DNA of 64,000 nucleotides from Cloeon dipterum. Its lineage: Eukaryota; Arthropoda; Insecta; Ephemeroptera; Baetidae. Both the position numbers and the translations under genes were made by a program. This document shows positions 38,724 to 49,526 of the stretch, piece after piece; position 1 is the stretch's first letter, and each line of letters starts with the position of its first letter. The stretch lies in contig NC_088786.1 of NCBI RefSeq assembly GCF_949628265.1, forward strand, positions 6,448,001 through 6,512,000, written 5' to 3'. A model generated the notes under the pieces. It was not told where the DNA came from and did not search any database. It worked only from the letters and a program-made list of their open reading frames with translations.

Positions 38724-40257
38724 TTAAAACGGTTTAGCCACTTCAAGTGTGAAGACATCAGTGGAGCCCATCAATGAAACTGTCACATCTTCGAATCTAT
38801 CCTTGTGACCGAAGGCTGAAAGAGGAGTTAGGGGATTGCGTGTATTGTCATGAACACGCAAGACATATCTTTTGCAATTCCTCAGAAGGCAGGGTTTTTC
38901 CAACCTGATCCGCGGCGGTCCGTTGCCATCAGCCAGCAGTTTCTCGCCACTGCGATACACGGTGCGAGAAATCACTCTGCCGCAGATCTTGAGCAACGTG
39001 ATCGTGATCTCCCGTTGATTATTATCGTAGTTTGCGTAGTTCATGCTGAAGAGACCAATAGAGAGGAGATAAACATCTCCATCGGTGATTAGGACATTTC
39101 CTCTGGAGAATGCTCTGTTGTTAATGTTGGCAATATCCTCGTAATTGAAATCCTCTTCACGATTCCCGTAGATGAACAGTTTCGATACTCTGATGACTTT
39201 TTCAGTTCCCTTATCGAACATGCCCCTCCAGTTGAGGTCGAGGCAGAAATCTGTTTTCATTTCCTCTGGCAGAGGGAGCTTCAACGGAATACAGGTTTGA
39301 AGTACAATTATTTCTTTTGGGGACAGAACACCGACGTTCTCATTTGTGATCAGAGCTAATTCCTCCCAAGTCAATGCCTTAAAGCGCACAAACTTCAGCA
39401 AGTCGTTTATTTTGATTCTGACGTTGTTGTGGTTTCTCTCGTGATATTCGAGCGCGTGTTCGCCCCACTCCAAAAGGGCATCGTAAACTTGTTTTTCGCT
39501 GAAGATGTTCAATTCCGTCTGTTCCAAAATGAGCTTAACGAAATCCTTGGGGAAAAACTTCAAATTCCTGAGCATCTCGTTCGCTCTGTCATGAATTTGC
39601 TACAGAAAATTCAATTAAATTACATTTTTCTTAAAAATACACCTTCATACCTCTATAAGTATAGTAAACTCATCACTCAATTGACTTCTATCGAAATGGT
39701 AGTGAAGCTCAAACAAGTTCTTTGGAGTCAAATCAAATTTCAAGCACATTTGCGCAGCAGCTTTCTCCAAGGTTTCAATTTTCCACTTGTGGGCAAATTC
39801 CAAAACTTCCATGTTGAAGTCTACATTGGACTGCAAGTCTCTAATGCAGCCACCGTACACAAATCTACTCTCGGTGCATCGAATATAATAAAGTAGTAAA
39901 TTATTAAATCAATTTACCGCAAGACAGCCTCAAACACTGCCGGGGAAACGTCAAACATCGGAATCGGATCATCAATGCCGGTCTTCGCTTCCATGAATTT
40001 TCCCAGCATCATGACCTCAAACACTGGACTCGCCATTGCGATTATGTGGCGATGACATTTGAATAATTTCTTGAAATGTTTTTTGAATTATTTAATTTAG
40101 ATTTTTAGAAGAAAAATACTTTGGCGTTCCCTAGAGGCCCAATTGCAAAAGTGCAGTTGTAATAGGCTTCGGTCTCAAGCCATCTGAGCTGCTTGGTCCT
40201 CATTGCCCGCTCGGATTCATACATCCACTGGATCTCTTCGCTACCAAATCCTTGCAT
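38724..40257 (-). CDS. BTB-1: BTB-BACK protein with PHR-like C-terminus
   Basis: Four exons: 40257-40120, 40069-39918, 39864-39651 and 39599-38724, giving 459 aa, introns 50-53 bp, phases 0, 2, 0. The ATG opens MQGFGSEEIQWMYESE. The BTB domain spans about residues 30-130 with the hallmark core FKCHRHIIAMASPVFEVM (about 49-66) and FVYGGCIRDL at the start of exon 3. BACK covers about 130-250 (RNLKFFPKDFVKLILEQ, FSEKQVYDALLEWGEHAL). A divergent PHR-like beta domain fills about 285-455 (ITDGDVYLLSIGLF, KPCLLRNCKRYVLRVHD). Length and order resemble BTBD6-type proteins (about 480 aa), which are CUL3 ubiquitin-ligase adaptors. An acceptor-like AAATCTGCAG upstream of the ATG (near 40270) suggests a 5' UTR intron. 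Best-conserved member of the array and the likely reference copy. Confidence 0.85.
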
Positions 40258-40784
40258 TTTTGAAGAATAACCTGCAGATTTTCATTTAGTTTAGTGAAAC
40301 AAATAAAAGCATTTATGATTTTAAACAGACAGCAAACCTTTAAAAATGATTTCAAAAAAGTCTCATATGATTTGTTTAGAGACTCGGAGTACTCAATGCA
40401 AGGCGGTGCGTCTTCAACCGCTCAGACTTGAATGCGGCAGAAAGATTGTCATGGATTCAGAGTAACAATTTATGGAATTAAAAATATGTTGCTGCTGCAA
40501 CATATAGTTGAAGATATGTAAAACAATTCGAACAATTTTCCTTTATTTCTTTAAAGAGAAAAAACTTCACCAAATCTGTGCAAAATTCGTCAACAGGTGT
40601 CACTACTTTTCTATTTTCCGCGGTATACTTTCACTGCGTTTAAATCCTGCTTCTGCGCTGAAAACATTAAAACTTAAAATTCATACCTATGGATAAAATA
40701 AAACTCAATAAACAACCTGCTTCTTTAGCAAGACCAAAATTAACTCCACAAACGTTTCCGATGCCAGTGTGAAACAAAAACGGG
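40258..40784. other. Spacer with BTB-1 upstream region
   Basis: AT-rich DNA of about 530 bases between BTB-1 and the pseudogene; it should hold the BTB-1 promoter and a 5' UTR exon. No other feature is supported. Confidence 0.4.
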
Positions 40785-41440
40785 TTAGTTGCTATCGCTT
40801 AAGACCTGGTAGTACGCTTGGGAGAGATTTGGGAAATTTTGATTCGTAATTTTGATCTGGTAATCTTTTCCACTTTTCAAGCACAATGGGCTCGCAATAT
40901 TAAAATTTAACGACTGTCTTTCGCTCCATGTTTGTTCTTCTTCGGACGGAATTTCCTTGACATTATCTGCACGAAAAATTTCAATTTTGAATCTGACGAC
41001 ACTTTCTGGAGGGGTCAACTGGTCTTAAAAAGTTTAATATTCTCATCGAGAGAAGGCACATATCTCTCGATAATGGGAAAAAGTCTGCTTCCCACTTGTT
41101 TCCATCTTGCACTCTGCGGATTTCAAAAGGATCATCATTTCTGTGAATGCGATGTAAATTCCCCTACATTGCGACAAATAGTCAAAATCCTAAACGCCTT
41201 CTGATGAATATTCTCGCCCCGAAAGCATCAACACGGGGAGCTGCAAATTAATTGCGGCCCCATTTGTTTTATTTCTCAAAAGCTAATCCATTTTCTCCGC
41301 AATACTCAAGTTGCTGGACTCTTCACCCAATAAAAGTTTTGCTTCTCTGATTGAAAACAAATCGAAACGGATAAGAGGCAGAATCTTCTCCTTGTATGGC
41401 TTTTCAAATTCATCTTCAAAATCTCCGTTTGCTCTGTGGC
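40785..41440 (-). pseudogene. Decayed BTB-2/3/4-type paralogue (BACK and C-terminal parts)
   Basis: Reading the minus strand, fragments align in order with exon 4 of BTB-2, -3 and -4. GDFEDEFEKPYKEKILPLIRF and DLFSIREAKLLLGEE (about 41440-41300) match the segment before the second half of BACK. LQLPVLMLSGREYS, DFDYLSQCRGIYIAFTEMM (about 41260-41130) and then a C-terminal tail follow. The tail is open from about 41018 to 40785 (LTPPESVVRFKIEIF to YYQVLSDSN). At least four in-frame stops and frame changes break the reading, and no BTB exons were found upstream. It is closest to BTB-4 in the middle (LQLPML, EYLSQWRG) but is clearly older than the BTB-2/3/4 split or has decayed fast. Confidence 0.75.
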
Positions 41441-42476
41441 GATCCTTAACATTAAGTCTCCATGGTGGAGTCTTAAGGATGGATATGAAATTTGTTGGGA
41501 TACGGAGAAATGTAAAAAATCCCTAGTTTTATGGAAGACCTTACCTTACACGTTGAATATGTTAAAAGGCTTAAATAAAATAGTTTATCCCTTTTTGCTT
41601 GACCTTTGTGTCCCAAGTTTGGTCGTATAGCCTTATATAGTTTACGCTAACTCAACAATTTTTCATATTAATATTCAATTTTAAAATACAACACAAATTA
41701 TTTTCTCATATAAATCTGCGAAAAATTAAAATGTAAAATAAAAACAGAATATATGATGCAACATGTTTCTTTCGTACCTTTAAATCAGTTAATATTGGAG
41801 CTATTCATGAGTTCTTAAGCAACGAGACCTCCTACGATTCAAGGAAAATTCACAGAATTCGAAAAAGTGCACCTCAATGTGGCTGGTGAATACATGAAAA
41901 CAGAAAAATGCAAGCAAACGATGTTAAATGTTTATCATTTGTTAAAGGTAAAATATTTTTCGCTGCAAAAAATAATTAATCTGGCAAAGGATGTATTTCT
42001 AGAATTACTGTGATATGACCATCATAATAATCCCTAATCATTTTAAAGAGGTTTTAGGAAATCTTTTCTAGAGTGGACCGTCATATTTATTTTTTAATAA
42101 AATTCTGGATCATTCATTCATTATAAAAATTATAAAGAAAATATTGTTATATGGAATTTAAGAGATTTTAATAAAAATTAAAAATAGGTTAAAATCAACC
42201 GTAAGCAAATGGATGTTTGTAAAAAGAAAAAACGATTATTGCATGGTTATTCAATATAAAAGTATTAAAATCTGGTTTTTATTATGTTTGAATTGAATAA
42301 TTTATAATATCTCGTAAAATATGCCAAAACTAAAATTATTTTATACATTTTTTATAAATATTACATTTTAAACGGTTTATGAATAAATCTTCTTCAAGGT
42401 CAAAAGGATCTTAGACAAAGATTCTGGAGTTCAATAAAGCTTTTGTTATTCGAGCGTATCCTTGGTCGCACATGCT
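41441..42476. other. Spacer between pseudogene and BTB-2
   Basis: AT-rich. A 3' flank motif TCAAGGTCAAAAGGATCTTAG at about 42397 is shared with the 3' flanks of BTB-3 and BTB-4, so the duplicated unit extends past the stop codon. Upstream BTB exons of the pseudogene were looked for here and not found. Confidence 0.45.
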
Positions 42477-43978
42477 TCACTTTGCAAATGCTAAGCTAAG
42501 TCCATCGATGTTACCAGATCCACAAATTTTTAAAAAATTTCCACACTCTTGCCCATCACAGGCAGGCTGGTAAAAAGTTTGAATTTCAAGTTGTCTCTCC
42601 AGGTTGGTAACTTTAATTCTGTACTTTTGACCTCTCTCCAGGAGGCAAGGATTCCTCAGCATGAAATATTTCGACTGACCATTTCTCCACGTGAGGTTAG
42701 TTTCTGATACAATTTTTTTACCTTCTTCTCTAATCACTGCAACCGAAAAGGACAACAGCTGAGTTTCCGGATTATGATGTAGGCCTTGCAGATTATACAG
42801 TCTGACCGACAAGAGGTACAAATCTCTTTTCAGAGGTTGAATATTCAAAGTTTGCTCGGCACCATAAATCCTCTTCTTCTCATCCTCGGGCTTCAAATGA
42901 ATCATTCGCTCAGTGAAGGGAATAAAGTTCCCCCTCCACCGTGACAAATATTGCAAATTCAAAGAACCTCTTAGGGAAAGTTCTTCACCTATAACTGATA
43001 ACATGGAGAACAGCAAATTTGTATTGGGGCCAATGTTTAGTGATGGATTCTCATCGACAAGCGCCTTCTTCTCTCCTTCATCCAATGGTGAAGACTGTTC
43101 GTAAAGGAATTCATGAACCTCGTTGGTTGAGAAAAATTCAAAGCGAATCAGAGGCACCAACTCTTTCTTCCATCGTTGGTCAAATATGACAATCTCGTGT
43201 TCGCCGTATTCATTTTCTTCAACAGCTTTAGCTATGTTATTTCTCCACTCATTGATGCAGTCAAAAACGTCATTCTCTCTAAACACATTTAGTCGAGGTT
43301 GTTGGAGAATTTTCTTCACAGTGTCAAAACACATTATCTTCGACTCTGATAAATCATAAAGAACCTCAGCTCCTCGTCTAGAAATTTCCTCAAGTAGTTT
43401 CTATAAAAAATTGTTAAATGAGCTCAAATCATAATAGAAAATACTTACTATTTCTCGGTTCTCATTCCCTGTCCATAGCTTGTATGTCAAGAACGTAGAG
43501 TGATAATTGAGAAGGCTGATGGCATGCATGTTAGCAAAATCCAACTGCTGACACAGTTTTTGAATTTCCGGTGATTGATACTTCAAGGCAAAGTCCAAAA
43601 GCTCAATCGCTCTAAATCCATCCTGATGAAGATTTTCTATTGATGAGTCCAAAAGAAATCTAAATTTCAAGAGAATTATTTTAGTCAAAAATGATTCCGA
43701 AGCTTAGAAAAAATTACAGTATTGCTGCATCATATGCTGCAGGAGAACCATGAATACGAATCGGCGCAGATTGATTTTCGATCTCATCATGCAGGGTTGG
43801 ACAAGCTCTTTTCAATATATCCTGAGGGCAAAAACGCTCCTCCTAAAATTTCAAATGAAAATGATATGGTCTTATGCAAAAAATTATAATATATTACAGT
43901 TTTATTGCCGAAGCCTACTTCAACTCTGCATGCTTGGTGATGTACTCCCGGTATCCACTTGTTCATACTGGCAGCCAT
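42477..43978 (-). CDS. BTB-2: BTB-derived/BACK protein with PHR-like C-terminus
   Basis: Four exons: 43978-43898, 43842-43718, 43659-43449 and 43400-42477, giving 446 aa, introns 48-58 bp, phases 0, 2, 0 as in BTB-1. Start MAASMNKWIPGVHHQ. Exons 1-3 sit where BTB-1 has its BTB domain, but the core CHRHIIAMASPVF is replaced by CPQDILKRACPTL and the exon is shorter. Exon 4 gives BACK (ARRGAEV-type helix LEEISRRGAEVL, CFDTVKKILQQPRLNVF, INEWRNNIAKAVEE) and a PHR-like C-terminus (QPLKRDLYLLSVRLYNLQ, NPCLLERGQKYRIKVTNLE). CUL3 binding is doubtful given the BTB changes; substrate-type function of the C-terminus is unknown. The sequence between 42600 and 42900 is nearly identical to BTB-3. Confidence 0.78.
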
Positions 43979-44430
43979 TTTACGTCTCGATTAATCTATA
44001 ATCTTAATTTAAATACATTAAATATCAATTCTTCAAAATAACGAAGTTAGAGCGCAACTAGCATCTAGAAATCAAAATACAGAGAGCAATGAATATTACA
44101 TGAATGGATGTGATTTCCGTCTGATATAGGCACCTTCCTTGCGCCTTGGTCTAGCTCTAGAGTTGGAATGTGGATAAATCTCAATCAGGCCAACATGGAA
44201 TTCAGAAAGGTGCAGGAAAATTCATGGAATATCTAGAGCAAAGGCATTTCTTCCTTTTCTGGAATGCTTCCGAATTTCTCTGAAGTGGAGATGCACCTTG
44301 ATGCTATATATGACGCTCGTTGGAAATGTGCAAACAAAAATTCCACATTCAAGGAATTGTGGCACTGAATTGTAATATTTTTAATCATAAATTTTATTCC
44401 CTTGTTTGGCTGCTTTTTCAATGGACTTAA
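43979..44430 (-). promoter_or_regulatory. Duplicated upstream block, BTB-2 copy
   Basis: A block upstream of the BTB-2 ATG is repeated upstream of BTB-3 and BTB-4. Landmarks on the plus strand are ACGAAGTTAGAGCGCAACTA, CCTTGGTCTAGCTCTAGAG, GCCAACATGGAATTCAGAAA, TTTCTCTGAAGTGGAGATGC and GACGCTCGTTGGAAATGTGC. It probably contains the core promoter and 5' UTR copied with each gene; promoter function is inferred from position only. Confidence 0.55.
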
Positions 44431-44594
44431 TAATTAATCACAATTTTTATTGAATTAAATAAATCAATGCATCAGATTACGAATTTGCTGCAATTAATGT
44501 TTCCTACGAATTTCTTTAAGGAAATCATTATCCGACCAAATGAAATCAACTGGTATTTTCCAGGTCTTGCAGTTAATTTGTTTTAATTCACCTG
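44431..44594. other. Short AT-rich spacer
   Basis: Lies between the BTB-2 upstream block and a foldback MITE. Nothing recognisable. Confidence 0.4.
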
Positions 44595-44985
44595 CAGTTG
44601 TATAAACCCTTAGTGTTTGAAGCCGCCAACAGACGGCGCAAACATAGACTTTCTTAAAAAATTAGTTTTAAGGCACTTCCGCTTCGATTTCATACTCAAT
44701 CTAGCTACAGTGCATTCTTCACTTAACATGCTTTCTATTGACGACGTGCTGAAAACCAAAATTGGTTCAGGCAATCACAGTAGAATCTTGAAAAACTGTT
44801 CGAAATGAAAAAAAATAATTTCCGACGATTCTATGGCGAATGGCAGAACCGATTTTGGTTTTCAAACGTCAATAGAAAGCATGTTAAGTAAAGAATGCAC
44901 TGTAGCTAGATTGAGTATGAAATCGAAGCGGAAGTGCCTTAAAACTAATTTTTTAAGAAAGTATATGTTTGCGCCATCTGTTTCA
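44595..44985 (+). mobile_element. Foldback MITE copy between BTB-2 and BTB-3
   Basis: Starts CAGTTGTATAAACCCTTAG, then GCCGCCAACAGACGGCGC. The two halves mirror each other (AAGGCACTTCCGCTTCGATT left, AATCGAAGCGGAAGTGCCTT right; CTAGCTACAGTGCATTC left, GAATGCACTGTAGCTAG right). The right terminal repeat is eroded after GCGCCATCTGTT. It is absent from the equivalent BTB-3/BTB-4 spacer, so it inserted after the unit duplicated or was lost there. Confidence 0.75.
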
Positions 44986-45204
44986 TTTTTAAATTCAGCA
45001 CATTATTTTTTGTATTAATCGTAACAAAATTAAAATATAATATAAAATGAAAAAAAGCAAATAAAACCACAACATGTTTGTACCTTTAAATCAGTCTTTA
45101 GTAGCTATTCATGGAGTCTAAGCAATGAGAATCTAAAACCCTATATACAAAAAAATTCACAGAATACGAAAAAATGCGCTGTGTTTCAATATCAATCGGA
45201 TGTT

Positions 45205-45330
45205 AGTGATGTTTCAATCTTATTCTTGTCACACACGCTTTCATTTGCAAAAGCAAAGCTAAATCCACAGATGTTTCCAATTCCACGAACTTTTAAAATA
45301 TCTTCTATATCTTGCCCATCACACGCAGGC
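45205..45330 (-). pseudogene. Orphan remnant of a BTB-3-type C-terminal tail
   Basis: On the minus strand this reads ACDGQDIEDILKVRG, then IGNICGFSFAFANES and a short extension, matching the last 30-40 residues of BTB-3 and BTB-4. It has no upstream exon of its own. It ends at CTTGCCCATCACACGCAGGC (45311-45330), which occurs again at 45469-45488 inside BTB-3. Best read as the original end of BTB-3, displaced when a BTB-4-like tail was copied in. Confidence 0.75.
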
Positions 45331-45364
45331 AAAAAGGATCTTGGACGAAAAATCTAGTGTTCAA

Positions 45365-46866
45365 TCAAACTGTTCCAGACTTCTCGTCGCTCTGGCTATC
45401 ATTTGCAAAAGCAAAGCTCAAACCGCAGATGTTTCCAGTTCCATAAACTAGTAAAATATCTTCATAATCTTGCCCATCACACGCAGGCTGGTAAAAAGTT
45501 TGTTTTTCGTGTGTGTTCTCCAGGTTGGTCACTTTAACCCTGTACTTTTGACCTCTCTCCAGGAGGCAAGGATTCCTCAGCATGAAATCTTTCGACTGAC
45601 CATTTCTCCACGTGAGGTTAGTTTCTGATACGATTTTTTTACCTTCTTCTCTTATCACTGCAACCGAAAAGGACAACAGCTGAGTTTCCGGATTATGATG
45701 TAGGCCTTGCAGATTGTACAGTTTGACCGACAAGAGGTACAAATCCCTTTTCAGAGGTTGAATATTCAAAGTTTGCTCGGCATCATAAATCCTCTTCTCC
45801 TCATCCTTGGGCGTCAATTCCATCATTCGCTCTGTGAAGGGAATAAAGTTTCCCCTCCACCGTGACAAATTTTCCAATCTCACAACATCATCTTGGGAAC
45901 ATTCCTCTCTTGAAAGAGCTAACAAGGGGAACAGCAAAGCTGGTTCGATGAACAGTGAGGGATTTTTATTGACAAGTGCCATCTTCTCTAAGGCACCCAA
46001 TGTTGAGGGCTGTTCGTTAAGGAATTCATGAACATTGCTGGGTGAGAAAAATTCGTATTGAATCAGAGGTAGCAACTCTTGCTTCCATCGTTTTTCAAAT
46101 GAGACAAATTCGTGTTCGCCGTATTCATTTTCTTCAACAGCGTTGGCTATGTTATTTCTCCATCCTTTGATGCTGTCATAAATGTCCTTCTCTTTATACA
46201 CATTTAGTCGCGGGTTTTCAAGGATCTTTTTAACAGTGTCAAAACACATTTTCTTCGACTCAGACAAATAAGTAAGAACCTCAGCTCCTCGTCTGGAAAT
46301 TTCCTCAAGTAGTTCCTGTAAAAAAATTGTTAATTGTGTTCAAATTATAATATAAAATACTCGCTTTTTCTCGATTCTCTTTCCCTGTCCAGAGCTTGTA
46401 TGTCAAGAACGAGGAGTGATAATTGATTAGACTGAGGACATCCAAATTAGCAAAATCCGCCTGCAGACACAGTGATTCCGCAGCTGGTTGAAGTTCCAGT
46501 GATTGATAATGCCAGGCAAAGTCTAAAACCTCAATCGCTCTATCCAGATGAAGATTTTCTATTGATTCGCCCGAAAGAATGCTTAATTTTAAGACGATTA
46601 ATTTAGTAAAAAAACGATTCCGTAGCAGAGTACACATTTACCTCATTGCTGCATCAAATGCTTCAGGAGAATAATAGATACGAATCGGCAAAGATTGTCT
46701 GATCCGTTCCTGCAGGGTTTGACATTTCATCAAAACACCCCGAGAGCATAAACGCACCTCCTTAAATTTCAAATGAAAATGATATGGTATTTAGCAAAAA
46801 ATATTTTAGTAATACCGTTTCATTGCCGCAGCCAACTTCAACTTTCACTTGTTGGAGGTAATCCAT
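45365..46866 (-). CDS. BTB-3: BTB-derived/BACK protein, mosaic paralogue
   Basis: Four exons: 46866-46816, 46760-46642, 46581-46365 and 46315-45365, giving 445 aa; introns 1 and 2 are GT-AG and intron 3 (46364-46316) has a GC donor (AAA then GCGAGT), where BTB-4 has GTAAGT. Phases 0, 2, 0. Start MDYLQQVKVEVG, the shortest N-terminus of the family. The BTB core is replaced by CSRGVLMKCQTL. BACK (LEEISRRGAEVL, CFDTVKKILENPRLNVYKE) and the PHR-like C-terminus are intact, ending SQSDEKSGTV. The start of exon 4 and the last 35 residues are almost identical to BTB-4, while the middle (NEYGEHE and the segment from YDAEQTLNIQPL through CLLERGQKYR) is almost identical to BTB-2. Adaptor role is inferred. 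Confidence 0.78.
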
Positions 46867-47278
46867 TACGCCTCAATTGTTCTATAATGTTTATTAAAAA
46901 AATATTAATACCAAAAATAACGAACTTAGAGCGCAACTAACACATAGAATTCAAAATACAGAGTAATGAATATTACCTAAAGGTTCAAAGGATGTGATTT
47001 TTCGTCTGATAATACAAGCCGCCTTCCTTGCGCCTTGGTCTAGCTCTAGAGTGGGAATGTGGATAAATCTCGAACAGGCCAACATGGAATTCAGAAAGGC
47101 GGAGGAAAATTCATAGAATATCTTCCAAATTTCTCTGAAGTGGAAATGCACCTTGATGCTATGACGCTCGTTGGAAATGTGCAAACAAAATTCCACATTC
47201 AAGGAATATGGTGACTGTTTTGTAATATTTTTAATCATAAATTTTAATTTATTGTTTTGCTGCTTATTCGATAGACTT
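46867..47278 (-). promoter_or_regulatory. Duplicated upstream block, BTB-3 copy
   Basis: Same block as upstream of BTB-2, high identity from about 46921 to 47278. It lacks the segment GGCATTTCTTCCTTTTCTGG that the BTB-2 and BTB-4 copies share, so that piece was deleted here. Also contains GACGCTCGTTGGAAATGTGC and TAATATTTTTAATCATAAAT. Promoter role inferred from position. Confidence 0.55.
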
Positions 47279-47959
47279 GAAAATAAAAGTTTTTATAACT
47301 AATAACTACATTAACATCATGCATCCAATTTAGAAATAAAACTGATATTATTGTTGCTTCGCTTTAAGAGGAAATCCCTAATCCACTCAAATGAACTCTA
47401 AAGGTGATTACCGGGACTTAGTTTTGTTTTAATTGTATATGTAACAATTTATTTTTTATTAAATCAATTAGAACAATTTTTTCTATAAACAATGGATTTT
47501 TTTAATATTTTTAAGTTTTAAATAAAATGAAACGTATTTAGAAATACAAAGAACCACAATTTTTTAAATAATGAATTTGTTTAAATTTTCCAATTTATAG
47601 TTTTAATAGAAACATCTCACAACTAAAATAGAGTAGTTAATTTTTTTAATTGGAAATTGGCGGTATTATTGGGATCTGCGGAATTCGGTGAGCTCAAAGC
47701 CCACGGTTGAGCAGAATAATATAATAGACGGTAAGCAAAAAGGTTATTTGTTTAATAAAAAATTAGTAAATTGCTTGTCAAAATCGATATTATAAAATTT
47801 GTCATTTATTATGTTTGAATTCAATAGTTTACCATATAACAGTAAAATTTTGAAAGTAAAATGATTTTTGACACATTTTAAACGGTAAATAGCCTGAATT
47901 ATGATTTAGTGGTCTTCAAGGTCAAAAAGGATCTTGGACGAAAAATCTAGTGTTCAATC
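47279..47959. other. Spacer between BTB-3 and BTB-4
   Basis: AT-rich. Near the BTB-4 stop it contains the shared 3' flank TCAAGGTCAAAAAGGATCTT (about 47918-47937). No foldback MITE is present, unlike the BTB-2/BTB-3 spacer. Confidence 0.45.
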
Positions 47960-49526
47960 TCAAACTGTTCCAGGCTTCTCGTCGCTCTGGCTATCATTTG
48001 CAAAAGCAAAGCTCAAACCGCAGATGTTTCCAGTTCCATAAACTAGTAAAATATCTTCATAATCTTGCCCATTACAAGCAGGCTGGAAAAAATTTATACT
48101 TTCGTGTGTGTTCTCCCTGTTGGTCACATCAATCCTGTACTTTTCACGTTTATTCAGGAGACAAGGATAGCTCAGCATGAAATATTTCGACTGACTATTT
48201 TTCCATGTGAGGTTGGTTTCTGATACGATTGTTTTATCTTGTTCTCTAATCACCGCAACCGAAAAGGACAACAGCGTATTTTTCCGATTACGAAGTAGGC
48301 CTTGCAGATTGAACAGGCTGACCGACAAGAGGTACAAATCCCTTTTCAGAGGTTGAATAATTAAATTTTGCTTGGTACTAGATATCTTATTCGTATCCTC
48401 TTCAGACTTCAAAAACGTCGTTCGCTCGGTGAAGGGAATAAAGTATCCCCTCCACTGTGACAAATATTCCAAATTCAAACCACCTTTCGGGGGAAATTCT
48501 TCTTCTGAAACTGTTAACATGGGGAGCTGCAACTTTTTATCTGGATCGATGTTTCGTGAGGAATTTTTTTTTAGAAGCGTCATCTTCTCTGTGTAACTCA
48601 ATGGTGATAACTTTTCATCAAAGAATTCGCTAACATCTTTGATTGAGAAAAATTCGAATCGAATCAGAGGAAGCAACTCTGCCTTCCAACGTTGTTTAAA
48701 TTCGGCAAACTCGTCGTTATCACCGTATTCCTTTTTTTCAACAGCGTTGGCTATGTTATTTCTCCATTCCTTGATGCTGTCATAAATGTCCTTCTCTTTA
48801 TACACATTTAGTCGCGGGTTTTCAAGGATCTTTTTAACAGTGTCAAAACACATTTTCTTCGACTCAGACAAATAATTAAGAACCTCAGCTCCTCGTCTGG
48901 AAATTTCTTCAAGTAGTTCCTGTAAAAAAAATTGTTAAATGTGTTCAAATTATAATATAAAATACTTACTTTTTCTCGATCCTCTTTCCCTGTCCATAGA
49001 TTGTACGTCAAGAACGAAGAGTGATAATTGATAAGGCTGCTTGCATGCAAATTAGCAAAATCCGCCTGCACACACAGTGATTCCGCAGCTTTTTTAAGTT
49101 TATCCGGTGATTGATATTTCCAGGCAAAGTCTAACAGCTCAATCGCTCTAAATTCATCCAGATAAAGACTTTCTTTAGATGCTTCCCAAAGATACCTTAA
49201 TTTTAAGAAGATTAAATTAAGGCAAAAATGATTCTAAAGCTGAGCAAATATCTACCACATTGCCGCATCAAATGCTTCAGGAGAACCAAAGATTCGAATC
49301 GGCACAGATTCATTAAAGCGATAGTCTTCTATCTCATGAAGCAGGGTTGGACATGCATATTTTAATAAAATATGAGAGCATAAACGCCCCTCCTAAAATT
49401 CCAAATGAAAATTGTTGGGTTTTATGAATAGATTTTTAATAATACGGTTATATTTCCGGAGCCAACTTCAACTGCGCATGGTTTGTGACGCATTTCCGGT
49501 ATCTCATTGTTCACATTGGTAGCCAT
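47960..49526 (-). CDS. BTB-4: BTB-derived/BACK protein with PHR-like C-terminus
   Basis: Four exons: 49526-49446, 49392-49256, 49195-48970 and 48919-47960, giving 467 aa, introns 50-60 bp, phases 0, 2, 0. Start MATNVNNEIPEMRHK; exon 1 is 81 nt, as in BTB-2. The BTB core is replaced by CSHILLKYACPTLLHEI. Exon 3 carries the helix LLDFAWKYQSPDKLKKAAE typical after a BTB domain. BACK follows (LEEISRRGAEVL, IKEWRNNIANAVEK), then the PHR-like part (QPLKRDLYLLSVSLFNLQ, YPCLLNKREKYRIDV) and the tail SQSDEKPGTV. The acceptor of exon 3 (AAAATTAAG) is pyrimidine-poor but is supported by BTB-3, which uses an equivalent site. Donor of part of BTB-3 by gene conversion, or recipient from it. Confidence 0.78.
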
